A stretch of DNA of 64,000 nucleotides, from contig NZ_DAIQNN010000010.1 in the NCBI RefSeq assembly GCF_036788415.1, positions 1 to 64,000 on the forward strand, read 5' to 3'. The notes beneath the pieces were generated by a model that had not been told where the DNA came from, made no database searches, and saw nothing but the letters and a program-made list of their open reading frames with translations. Below, one piece after another: positions 37,311 to 44,553 of this stretch. Every line of letters starts with the position of its first letter. The first letter of the stretch is position 1. The DNA comes from Rubrimonas sp036788415 (GTDB lineage: Bacteria; Pseudomonadota; Alphaproteobacteria; Rhodobacterales; Rhodobacteraceae). Made by a program: the position numbers and the translations under genes.

Positions 37311-37705
37311 ACATCGGCGACGCGGCGGCGGCGAGCGGGCTGCCGGCCAAGACGATCCGCTATTACGAGGAGATCGGGCTGATCCGCCCGGCGCGCGCGG
37401 CCAATGGCTATCGCGATTTCGGTGAGGCGGAGCTGCGCAAGCTCTGCTTCGTGGGCCGCGCGCGGGACCTCGGCTTCAGCATCGAGGAATGCCGGGCGCT
37501 GCTGGGGCTCTACGAGGACCGCAGCCGCGCCTCGGCGGATGTGAAGCGGCTCGCGCGCGGGCATCTCGACGACATCGACCGCAAGATCGCGGAGCTTCAG
37601 GCGATGCGCGCGACGCTGTCGGACCTCGTCGCGCGCTGCCATGGCGACGACCGGCCCGACTGCCCGATCCTCGACGGCATCGCCTGCGGCGGGGCGGCTC
37701 AGTAG
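37307..37705 (+). CDS. cueR: MerR-family copper-responsive regulator CueR
   Basis: 132-aa activator. N-terminal winged helix (MNIGDAAAASGLPAKTIRYY, about residues 1-70), a dimerisation helix, and the metal loop with C111 and C119 (C-x7-C), the spacing of E. coli CueR C112/C120. Position 76-78 has Ser/Ala rather than the Cys seen in Hg and Zn sensors, fitting monovalent Cu/Ag sensing. ATG overlaps the copA stop (ATGA). It should act on the long-spacer promoter at 34849. The 3' end overlaps the convergent zinc-ribbon gene by 7 bases. Confidence 0.9.
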   Translation: MNIGDAAAASGLPAKTIRYYEEIGLIRPARAANGYRDFGEAELRKLCFVGRARDLGFSIEECRALLGLYEDRSRASADVKRLARGHLDDIDRKIAELQAMRATLSDLVARCHGDDRPDCPILDGIACGGAAQ

Positions 37706-38853
37706 AGCTGCGGCCCGCCGCCTTGCGAGAACAGCCAGAACAGCGCGGCCGCGACCGCCGCAGCCGAAACGACCGCCAGCGCGATCTTCCAGACCGACCA
37801 GGGCCGGGCGCCGGAGACGCGCCCGGTGCGCCCGTTGACGAGGACGCGGTAGGGTTTCCCCCGCCAGCGATAGGCGCCGACCCAGACCGGCAGCAGCACA
37901 TGCTTGAAGGTCACGTCCGAGATGCGGGTGTCGATCCGGTCGATGCGCTGCTGATCGCCGCCGATGTCGCGGCGCACGTCCTGCGCGATCTGCGCGTCCA
38001 TCGTCCGGCGCGCCTCGACGAAGGCCGCGCGCAGATCGACCGTATAGGCCTCGGCGCGGAAGCCGGCGAGCCAGTCGGGCGCGTAGGGGGCGAGATGCGT
38101 GAGGTCCCAGGGCGCGAGGCGGTCGGCCTCGGCTTGCGAGAGGCTCGTGGAGCCGCGCGCGAGCACGTCGTCGAAGGCGCGCGCGACGCGCCCGCGCGCG
38201 GGGCGCCAACGGATTTCGGTCATGCTCTGCGTCTGGCCCTTGGGGCCGCGGCGGGTGCGGCGGACGGCGTCGCCGCGCTGGCCGGAATAGGCGGTCTCGG
38301 TGTGGGCGTCGAAGGTCCAGTGCGGCGCGTAAACCCCGCTCAGCGCGCCGCGGCGGGCGTAGCGCGACAGGCCCGAGGGGGCGAACCACAACCCCTGCAG
38401 CCATCGCGCGAGCGCCGCGCGTGCCTCCGCCTCGTCGATGGCGAAGGGCAGAAGGGCCTGCGGGCGGATGTGGCGGTCGGCGCGCGGCGGGGCGACCAGC
38501 GGGCTCGCGCAGAACGGGCAGGTCTTCGCCTGCTCGGCTGGGTCGAACTCGACATCGGCGCCGCAGCTGTCGCAATGGACGATCTGCGTCGCCTCCATGA
38601 TCGCCGCGTCCGCGCCGGCGCGCAGCGCCGCCTCGAAATCCTGCTCGCGCAGCGCCGCTGAACGGTCGCCCGCCTCGGGGGTGGGGTTCTCGGCGCCGCA
38701 GAACGGACAGGTCAGGGTGAAGGTTCCGGGCCGGTAGCCCAGCGACGCGCCGCAGGAGCGGCAGGGAAAGCGCGCCACCTCGTCGGGCGGCTGCGCGGGC
38801 GCAGCCGAGGGCGCGGCGCGCGCGGCGCCCCAGGGGCCGATCTTCAGCGCCAT
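37699..38853 (-). CDS. Zinc-ribbon membrane protein (YdjG-like, often misnamed PriA/helicase)
   Basis: 384 aa with two pairs of CxxC zinc ribbons: FPCRSCG...CPFCG (about residues 30-54) and VHCDSCG...CPFCA (about 91-115). A beta-rich central domain follows, then one C-terminal membrane helix (about 355-375). Proteins of this type are labelled 'primosomal protein N' in databases, but no helicase motif is present. In Bacillus subtilis the similar YdjG works with the SPFH protein YdjI and PspA at the membrane. Here an SPFH gene ends 7 bases upstream, so the two are probably one operon and one complex. No pspA is in the window. Confidence 0.72.
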   Translation of the reverse strand: MALKIGPWGAARAAPSAAPAQPPDEVARFPCRSCGASLGYRPGTFTLTCPFCGAENPTPEAGDRSAALREQDFEAALRAGADAAIMEATQIVHCDSCGADVEFDPAEQAKTCPFCASPLVAPPRADRHIRPQALLPFAIDEAEARAALARWLQGLWFAPSGLSRYARRGALSGVYAPHWTFDAHTETAYSGQRGDAVRRTRRGPKGQTQSMTEIRWRPARGRVARAFDDVLARGSTSLSQAEADRLAPWDLTHLAPYAPDWLAGFRAEAYTVDLRAAFVEARRTMDAQIAQDVRRDIGGDQQRIDRIDTRISDVTFKHVLLPVWVGAYRWRGKPYRVLVNGRTGRVSGARPWSVWKIALAVVSAAAVAAALFWLFSQGGGPQLY

Positions 38854-38860
38854 GGCGGGA

Positions 38861-39976
38861 TCAGGCGGCGGGCGGCGCGGGCGGCGGCGGCGGCGGGGCG
38901 ACGGTGAAGAGGCGCGCGAGCTCGTCGATCTCGCCGGCCTGCGTCCAGCCGGGCGCGCCCGGCGTCCAGACCAGCGTCTCGCGGGTCAGCCCGCCTTCCA
39001 CGGCCATGCGCCCGAGTTCGGCCTTGCCGAAAGGGCCGCGCGTCGCGCCGTTCTCGGCGATGTGCCAGACCCTTTCGGGCGGCGGGGGCGGCGGCGGAAC
39101 ATGGGCGGCGGGCGCGGGGGCGCGGCCCCACGGCCCCGCCATGCCGGCGCCCATCCCTGCGCCCATGCCCATCCCGATGGCTGCGCCCATCGCCGAGCCC
39201 GGCGCTTCGGCGGCGGCGCGCATCGCCTCGGCCTGCTGGAATCGCGCATACCGGTCGAGATCGCCCACCGCGCCCATCGCCGCGCGCTTGTCGATGGCCG
39301 CCTCCACCTCCTGCGGCATCGACATGTTCTCGATGAAGAGCGCCGGCGTCTGGATCCCGTAGGCGGCGAGCTCCGGCGCGATCCTCTGGCGCAGCAGATC
39401 GGCGAGCTGGTCGGCGTGGCCCGCGAGGTCGATGGCGGCGATCCCGGAATTGGCCAGCGCGTTGGAGAAGCGGCTGACGATCAGGCTGCGGATCTGGAAC
39501 TCGATCTCGTCGGTGGTGAAGGCGCCGTCGGTGCCGACGATCTCGGTCAGGAACAGGCCGGGATCGACGATGCGCAATTCGTAGGTTCCGAAGGCGCGCA
39601 CCCGCACGATGCCGAATTCCGGGTCGCGCAGGATGATGGGGTTCTTGGTGCCCCATTTGAGATTCTGGAACCGGCGCAGCGAGACGAAATAGACGTCCGA
39701 CAGGAAGGGCGACTTGAAGCCGTGGTCCCAGTGCTGCAGCGTCGTCAGCACCGGCAGGTTGTTGGTCTCGAGCAGATAGAGCCCCGGCGGGAACACGTCG
39801 GCGAGCTGGCCTTCATGCACGAACACGGCGGCCTGCCCTTCGCGCACGGTGAGCTTCGCGCCGTACTTGATGGCGGCCCCGTGGCGTTCGAAGCGCGAGA
39901 CGAGCGTGCGCCGGTCGTCCTCGGTCCAGTCGATGACGTCGATGAATTCGCCGGTGAGGCGGTCCCAGAGGCTCAT
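38861..39976 (-). CDS. SPFH/Band-7 domain protein with C-terminal GYF_2 domain (YdjI-like)
   Basis: 371 aa. An SPFH domain spans about residues 25-235 (VREGQAAVFVHEGQLADVF, RFSNALANSGIAAIDL, IENMSMPQEVEAAIDKR). A Gly/Met-rich linker follows (about 258-285), then a proline run. The GYF_2 domain is at about 305-355 (WHIAENGATRGPFGKAEL, ending GWTQAGEI), and the tail is Ala/Pro. No signal peptide or clear transmembrane helix. Resembles the YdjI/virion-core-like SPFH group, which binds membranes as oligomers. Encoded just upstream of the zinc-ribbon partner. Probable role in membrane-stress response; inferred. Confidence 0.78.
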   Translation of the reverse strand: MSLWDRLTGEFIDVIDWTEDDRRTLVSRFERHGAAIKYGAKLTVREGQAAVFVHEGQLADVFPPGLYLLETNNLPVLTTLQHWDHGFKSPFLSDVYFVSLRRFQNLKWGTKNPIILRDPEFGIVRVRAFGTYELRIVDPGLFLTEIVGTDGAFTTDEIEFQIRSLIVSRFSNALANSGIAAIDLAGHADQLADLLRQRIAPELAAYGIQTPALFIENMSMPQEVEAAIDKRAAMGAVGDLDRYARFQQAEAMRAAAEAPGSAMGAAIGMGMGAGMGAGMAGPWGRAPAPAAHVPPPPPPPERVWHIAENGATRGPFGKAELGRMAVEGGLTRETLVWTPGAPGWTQAGEIDELARLFTVAPPPPPPAPPAA

Positions 39977-40049
39977 CGGGCGCTCCGCTGCGCAGTTTCG
40001 ATCGCGCCTCTCTTAGCACGGTCGGCGCCGCGCGCAGCAGCGAAAGCGC

Positions 40050-40727
40050 CTATTGCAGCGCAGAGGCGGGATCGCGGCGCGCGGCCTGATCGGCCCGGCG
40101 CGGAGCGGCGATGTCGAGCGCCAGCATCGCCTCTGCGGCGCGGCGGGCGTCCCCGGCGTAGCTGGGGTCGCGCGAGGCCTGGGCGGCGACGATGGCGCCG
40201 TCGATCAGCACGGTGAAGAGGCGGGCGACCCGCTCGGGGTCGGGGAGGCGGGCGAGCGTCGCCTGCGCGCGAATCCAGCCGAGGATGTGGGTTTTGTGGG
40301 CGGCGGCGATCTGGCGGATGCGCTCGTCCTCGCTGTTGAACTCGCCGATCGCGTTGATGAAGGGGCAGCCGTAGAAGGCGGGGTCGGCGAACCAGTCGCG
40401 CAGCACGTCGAACACGCCGAGGAGCCGCGCCTTCGCGTCGCCGGGAATGCGCGCGACCTCCGCGAAGAACCACGCCCGCCACGCCGCGCCCTCGGCCTCC
40501 AGCACCGCCTCGATCAGCTGATCCTTGGACGCGAAATGCTTGTAGAGGGTGGTCTTGGCCGCCCCGGCGCGCCGCGCGACGGCGTCCACGCCCGTCGCCG
40601 CGAAGCCCTCATGGCAGAACAGATAGGCGGCGGCGGCGAGGATGCGGTCGCGCGGCCTGTCGCTGTAGACCGCCGAGCAGATCACCACTGCGCCTTGCCG
40701 CGCTGCGTCATCCGGCGATTCGCCCAT
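40050..40727 (-). CDS. TetR-family transcriptional regulator
   Basis: 225 aa. N-terminal helix-turn-helix at about residues 25-70 (RILAAAAYLFCHEGFAATGVDAVARRAGAAKTTLYKHFASKD in part: GVDAVARRAGAAKTTLYKHF). The C-terminal ligand domain has FYGCPFINAIGEF, a stretch typical of the TetR_C group near electrophile- or xenobiotic-responsive regulators, including a conserved Cys. AGGGGG precedes the ATG. Its own promoter overlaps a candidate operator. It is divergent from the ABC/OsmC/rhodanese operon and might control it; alternatively it regulates only itself and the downstream SPFH genes. Confidence 0.87.
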   Translation of the reverse strand: MGESPDDAARQGAVVICSAVYSDRPRDRILAAAAYLFCHEGFAATGVDAVARRAGAAKTTLYKHFASKDQLIEAVLEAEGAAWRAWFFAEVARIPGDAKARLLGVFDVLRDWFADPAFYGCPFINAIGEFNSEDERIRQIAAAHKTHILGWIRAQATLARLPDPERVARLFTVLIDGAIVAAQASRDPSYAGDARRAAEAMLALDIAAPRRADQAARRDPASALQ

Positions 40728-40755
40728 CAGCGCCCCCTGTCACTCCATACCCAAG

Positions 40756-40783
40756 TTCATACAGGTCGGTTTGATCGTTGCAA
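40756..40783 (-). promoter_or_regulatory. Promoter of the tetR gene with candidate operator
   Basis: Minus strand: TTGCAA (40783-40778), 16-base spacer, TATGAA (40761-40756). The spacer and -10 contain AAACCGACCTGTATGA, similar to sites of TetR autorepressors with an AAACCGACC half. The start of transcription would be about 20 bases before the gene. Confidence 0.5.
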
Positions 40784-40830
40784 GGGAAATGAGCAGATGC
40801 GGAACGTCGCAAGCGGCTCCTTCACGCACA

Positions 40831-40930
40831 TAACGATTATATAATAATCATCATTAAGACTATTTGCCGGTTATATAGCCATAAATTTTGCTTGAGACGA
40901 AAAACGAGTCGGAAAAATCGCATTAAGGTT
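40831..40930. promoter_or_regulatory. A+T-rich control region upstream of the ABC/OsmC operon
   Basis: By direct count 69 of these 100 bases are A or T, in a genome region of about 70% G+C. It contains the perfect palindrome GATTAT-ATA-ATAATC (40835-40849) with a consensus -10 TATAAT at 40840-40845. An imperfect 7-1-7 dyad TAATAAT-C-ATCATTA (40842-40856) resembles Fur-family boxes, and GGTTATATAGCC (40869-40880) is a third near-palindrome. No good -35 accompanies the -10. Likely a regulatory hub; the regulators are unknown. Confidence 0.6.
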
Positions 40931-40991
40931 TGACAGCGCGCCCGCCCTGCCGCCCCATGGCGCTACCGATCTGTATGATCGCACCCGCAGC

Positions 40992-41828
40992 ATGAGCGAG
41001 GCGCTCCGCATGGCCCAGAAGCTTCCGACGATCCGGACGCCGGCGCAGCAGCCGCACCCGCACCGTCCCGGCGCGATGGCGGCGGGGGCGCATGTCCGCG
41101 TCGAGGGGCTCTCGCATCGCTACCGCCGCGGCGACCCCGACGCGCTGACCGGCATCGACCTCGAGATCCAGCCCGGAGAAGTCGCGGCCCTCGTCGGGCG
41201 GTCCGGCTGCGGGAAATCCACGCTCCTGCACCTGATCGCCGGACTCTCGAAGCCGACCAAAGGCGACATCTGGATCAACGGCGCGCATGTGCGGGGGCCT
41301 TCCCCGCGCTGGGTGATGATGTTCCAGGCGCCCTCGCTCTTTCCGTGGATGACCGTGGCGCAGAACGCGGCGCTCGGCCTGCGCTTCACCCGCCGCAGCC
41401 ATCTGATCGCCGAGCGCGTGCCCAAGCTGCTGCGCATGGTCGAGCTCGACGCGCTGGCCGACCGCAACGCGCAGGATCTGTCGGGGGGCCAGCAGCAGCG
41501 CGTGGCGCTGGCGCGCAGTCTCGCCGCCGAGCCCGACCTGCTGCTGCTCGACGAGCCCTTCTCCGCGCTCGACGCCTTCACCCGCCGCGCGCTCCAGCGC
41601 GACGTGCGGCGGATCGCGGGCGAGCTGGGGCTCACCGTCATCCTCGTCACCCATGACATCGGCGAGGCGGTCGCGATGGCCGACCGCGCCTTCATCATGG
41701 AGCCGCATCCGGGCCGTATCGTCTGCGAGACGCCGCTGAGCCCGGGCGCCGCCCGCGAGGCCGACGACGCCGCCTTCCAGGCCGAGCGCGCCCGCCTCAA
41801 CGCCCTCTACGAAGCCCACGCAGCCTGA
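40992..41828 (+). CDS. ABC transporter ATP-binding protein, nitrate/sulfonate/taurine type
   Basis: ATPase of the SsuB/TauB/NrtD group, 278 aa. Walker A GRSGCGKST at about residues 69-77, Q-loop MFQAPSLFPWMTVAQN, signature LSGGQQQRVALARSL, Walker B LLLLDEPFSALDAFTR, and H-loop VTHDIGEAVAMADR. 'FPWMTVAQN' is characteristic of this group. About 33 residues precede the core; ATG at 41010 and 41076 are alternative starts, the former with GAGCGAGG upstream. It overlaps the binding-protein gene by one base. Confidence 0.88.
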   Translation: MSEALRMAQKLPTIRTPAQQPHPHRPGAMAAGAHVRVEGLSHRYRRGDPDALTGIDLEIQPGEVAALVGRSGCGKSTLLHLIAGLSKPTKGDIWINGAHVRGPSPRWVMMFQAPSLFPWMTVAQNAALGLRFTRRSHLIAERVPKLLRMVELDALADRNAQDLSGGQQQRVALARSLAAEPDLLLLDEPFSALDAFTRRALQRDVRRIAGELGLTVILVTHDIGEAVAMADRAFIMEPHPGRIVCETPLSPGAAREADDAAFQAERARLNALYEAHAA

Positions 41829-43090
41829 TGGAGCGCCCGCGCATGTCCACCGACCCCGATTTCGAGGCCCGCTGGGCCGCCGACGCCTACGCCGCCGACT
41901 ATTCGCGCCGCCAGACGCTGAGCATGTTCGCCAAGGGCGGGCTGTTCGCGGGCCTGTCCGGCCTGCTCTCGGCGCTGCCGAAAATCTCCTACGCGCAGGA
42001 GGACGAGGTGGTGCGGCTCGGCTACCTGCCGATCACCGACGCCACCGCCCTGCTCGTCGCCCACGCCAAGGGCTTCTTCGGCGACGAGGGGCTCGAGGCC
42101 GAGAAGCCGACGCTGATCCGCGGCTGGTCGCCGCTGATCGAGGGGTTCGTGGCCAACAAGTTCAATGTGGTCCACTTCCTCAACCCGATCCCGATCTGGA
42201 TGCGCTACAACACCAACTTCCCCGTGAAGGTGCTGGCCTGGGCGCACACCAACGGCTCGGGCCTCGTGGTCGGCGGGCACACCGGCATCACCGATTTCAG
42301 CCAGCTCGGCGGCAAGCAGGTGGCCGTGCCGTTCTGGTATTCGATGCACAACATCGTGCTGCAATACGCGCTGCGGCAGTCGGGCGTGAAGCCCGTCATC
42401 AAGGCGCAGGGCGAGCCGCTGGCGCCCGACGAGTGCAACCTCCAGGTCATGGCGCCGCCCGAGATGCCGCCCGCGCTCGCTGCGAAGAAGCTCGACGCCT
42501 ACATCGTCGCCGAGCCGTTCAACGCGCTGGGCGAGCTGAAGGCCGGCGCGCGCATGCTCCGCTTCACCGGCGACATCTGGAAGAACCACCCCTGCTGCGT
42601 CGTCTCGATGCATGAGGCCGCCGTCGCCGAGCGGCCCGAGTGGACGCAGAAAGTCGTCAACGCCGTGGTGCGCGGCGCCATCTACGCCTCGATGAACAAG
42701 GCGGAAGTGGCCGAGCTGATCTCGGCGGACGGCGCCGGCTACCTCCCCGCCCCCGCTCCGGTCGTGCTGCGGGCTATGACGCATTACGATGACGCGGCCT
42801 ACACGGACAGCGGCGCGATCCGCCATCAAGCGGAATGGGGCAATGGGCGCATCGACTTCCAGCCCTGGCCCTATCCGACTGCCGACGCGCTGACCGTGAC
42901 GCAGATGCGCGAGACGGTGGTGGGCGGCGACGCGGCCTTCCTCGCCGATCTCGACCCCGCCTTCGTCGCCGAGGACCTGGTGGACCGCCGCTTCGTGAAG
43001 GCGGCCCTCGAAGCCAATCCCGACTGGCTGAAGGACCCCTCGGTGAACCCGGGCGATCCGTTCAACCGCGAGGAGGTCCTGTCGCTGTGA
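41828..43090 (+). CDS. Tat-exported ABC transporter substrate-binding protein (NrtA/CmpA/SsuA-like)
   Basis: 420 aa. A twin-arginine signal SRRQTLSMF at residues 26-34 precedes a hydrophobic stretch ending near SYAQ (about 55), suggesting export of a folded protein. The mature part has the NMT1/NrtA layout: VRLGYLPITDATALLVAHA, LNPIPIWMRYNT, GGKQVAVPFWYSMHN and AYIVAEPFNALGE. The ligand could be nitrate-like anions, sulfonates or similar. Genes downstream suggest an organosulfur compound. The gene order ATPase-receptor-permease with 1- and 4-base overlaps indicates one transporter. Confidence 0.85.
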   Translation: MERPRMSTDPDFEARWAADAYAADYSRRQTLSMFAKGGLFAGLSGLLSALPKISYAQEDEVVRLGYLPITDATALLVAHAKGFFGDEGLEAEKPTLIRGWSPLIEGFVANKFNVVHFLNPIPIWMRYNTNFPVKVLAWAHTNGSGLVVGGHTGITDFSQLGGKQVAVPFWYSMHNIVLQYALRQSGVKPVIKAQGEPLAPDECNLQVMAPPEMPPALAAKKLDAYIVAEPFNALGELKAGARMLRFTGDIWKNHPCCVVSMHEAAVAERPEWTQKVVNAVVRGAIYASMNKAEVAELISADGAGYLPAPAPVVLRAMTHYDDAAYTDSGAIRHQAEWGNGRIDFQPWPYPTADALTVTQMRETVVGGDAAFLADLDPAFVAEDLVDRRFVKAALEANPDWLKDPSVNPGDPFNREEVLSL

Positions 43091-43920
43091 CCGATGCGGC
43101 GCTCCCCCAGACCGCAGCCCGCGGCGGCGCGGCGCTTCCCCGCCTGCCGCAGGGCGCGCGCGGCGTGCTGAGCGCCGCGCTCGGGCTGGGCTTGCTCGGC
43201 GCGCTCTGGGCGCTCGGCGGCTGGGTGATCGCGTCCACGCCGTCGCTCGCCATCTTCTCCGACTTCGCGCCGGGGCCGACGCTGGAGCGGTTCTGGAAGA
43301 TGGTCGTGAGCGGCGAAGCCTGGGCGATGGCGTGGCCGAGCCTCGAGCGGGTCGGCGGCGGGCTCGGGCTCGCCATCCTGATCGGAACGCCGATGGGCAT
43401 CGTGATGGGCCGGTCCCGCTGGGTCCGCGAGATCGCGAACGCGCCGTTCCAGTTCCTGCGGATGATCTCGCCGCTCAGCTGGATGCCGATCGCGGTGATG
43501 GCCTTCGCGACCTGGGACGGCGCGATCGTCTTTCTCATTTTCGTCGCCACGGTCTGGCCGGTGATGTTCGCCACCGCCGCCGGCGTGCGCCGGATCGACC
43601 CCGCCTGGCTGAAAGTGGCGCGCAATCTCGGCGCGCGCCCACTCCACATGCTGACGACCGTGATCCTGCCCGCCGTGGCGCAGGACATCTTCACGGGCAT
43701 CCGCCTCGCGCTCGGCGTCGCCTGGGTGGTGCTGGTGCCGGCGGAGTATCTCGGCGTCACCTCCGGCCTCGGCTACGCCATCAACGACGCGCGCGACACG
43801 CTCGACTACGCCCGCCTCGGCGCCACGGTGCTGGTGATCGGCGTCATCGGCTACGCGCTCGACCTCATCTGCCTTTTCGCGATCCGTCGCCTGTCATGGC
43901 TGCGCTCCGACGAAGGCTGA
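43087..43920 (+). CDS. ABC transporter permease, nitrate/sulfonate/taurine type
   Basis: Inner-membrane permease, 277 aa, six predicted helices after a polar N-terminus. The EAA loop region reads DPAWLKVARNLGARPLHML (about residues 175-193), and GIRLALGVAWVVLVPAEYLG is the classic SsuC/NrtB-type helix. Starts at GTG overlapping the receptor stop (GTGA). Completes the importer with the two preceding genes; a 28-base gap with GAGGAGG leads to the OsmC gene, so transcription probably continues. Confidence 0.9.
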   Translation: MTDAALPQTAARGGAALPRLPQGARGVLSAALGLGLLGALWALGGWVIASTPSLAIFSDFAPGPTLERFWKMVVSGEAWAMAWPSLERVGGGLGLAILIGTPMGIVMGRSRWVREIANAPFQFLRMISPLSWMPIAVMAFATWDGAIVFLIFVATVWPVMFATAAGVRRIDPAWLKVARNLGARPLHMLTTVILPAVAQDIFTGIRLALGVAWVVLVPAEYLGVTSGLGYAINDARDTLDYARLGATVLVIGVIGYALDLICLFAIRRLSWLRSDEG

Positions 43921-43948
43921 CCCCCACCCAACCAGAGGAGGAAATCTC

Positions 43949-44485
43949 ATGGGTGAACCTGCGACTGCTCTCACCGGGTGCCTCGCGCCCATCGACCGCA
44001 CCGGGCTGGAGGCGCTCATCGTCAAGGGCAAGGAGAACCCGCAGGCGATCAAGACGCTGAAGTGCAAGACGGTCGCCGAAGGCCGCTTCCGCCACGCCAA
44101 CTACATCCGCGACCTCGCCCCCTACATCGTGGACGAGCCGCCGGGGCTGCTGGGCGACGACACCGCGCCGAACCCGTCGGAGGCGTCGCTGGCCGCGCTC
44201 GGCTCCTGCATCTGCGTGGGTCTGCACGCCAATGCGGTGCATCAGGGCATCCTCGTGCGCTCGCTGGAGCTGGAGCTCGAGGGCGATCTGAACATCACCG
44301 CCGTCTGGGGCACGGGCGACCAGTCCGAGAAGCCGGTCGGCTTCACCGATGTGCGCATCAAGGTCCACATGGACGCCGACGCGCCCAAGGAGAAGATCGA
44401 CGCGCTGATCGAGCACGTCGCCAAATGGTCGCCGGTGTTCAACACCTTCTCGCGCCCGGTGAACATGGAGATCGTGCCCGCCTGA
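43949..44485 (+). CDS. OsmC-family protein lacking the second redox cysteine
   Basis: 178 aa, OsmC/Ohr fold. The N-terminal-half cysteine is present in NPSEASLAALGSCICVG. The position of the second catalytic cysteine reads HVAKWSPVFNTF where peroxidases have a CPV or CPI, so tryptophan replaces it. That argues against a standard OsmC/Ohr peroxidase cycle. A second Cys next to the first (CIC) and one at residue 39 (LKCKT) may serve instead. GAGGAGG lies 8 bases before the ATG. Encoded between the ABC permease and a flavoprotein; a thiol- or persulfide-handling role is an inference. Confidence 0.82.
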   Translation: MGEPATALTGCLAPIDRTGLEALIVKGKENPQAIKTLKCKTVAEGRFRHANYIRDLAPYIVDEPPGLLGDDTAPNPSEASLAALGSCICVGLHANAVHQGILVRSLELELEGDLNITAVWGTGDQSEKPVGFTDVRIKVHMDADAPKEKIDALIEHVAKWSPVFNTFSRPVNMEIVPA

Positions 44486-44508
44486 CGCGCGCTTCCGGGG
44501 CGCGCGCG
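44486..44508 (+). other. GC-rich hairpin after the OsmC gene
   Basis: CGCGCGC (44486-44492) can pair with GCGCGCG (44502-44508), starting right after the TGA. No T-run follows, so partial attenuation or message processing between the transporter part and the enzyme part of the operon is possible. Weak evidence in such GC-rich DNA. Confidence 0.3.
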
Positions 44509-44553
44509 CGGTGCGGGCGCCCCCATTCCACCTCAGCGACCGGACCTCTCGCC

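Noticed and set aside
37699..38853. Primosomal helicase PriA
   Set aside because: Zinc ribbons alone cause this label. No Walker motifs or helicase blocks are present, and a C-terminal membrane helix is.
40790..40990. A+T-rich region as an attachment site or foreign insertion
   Set aside because: No integrase, tRNA, direct repeats or low-GC genes accompany it; the flanking genes are GC-rich like the rest. A control region is simpler.
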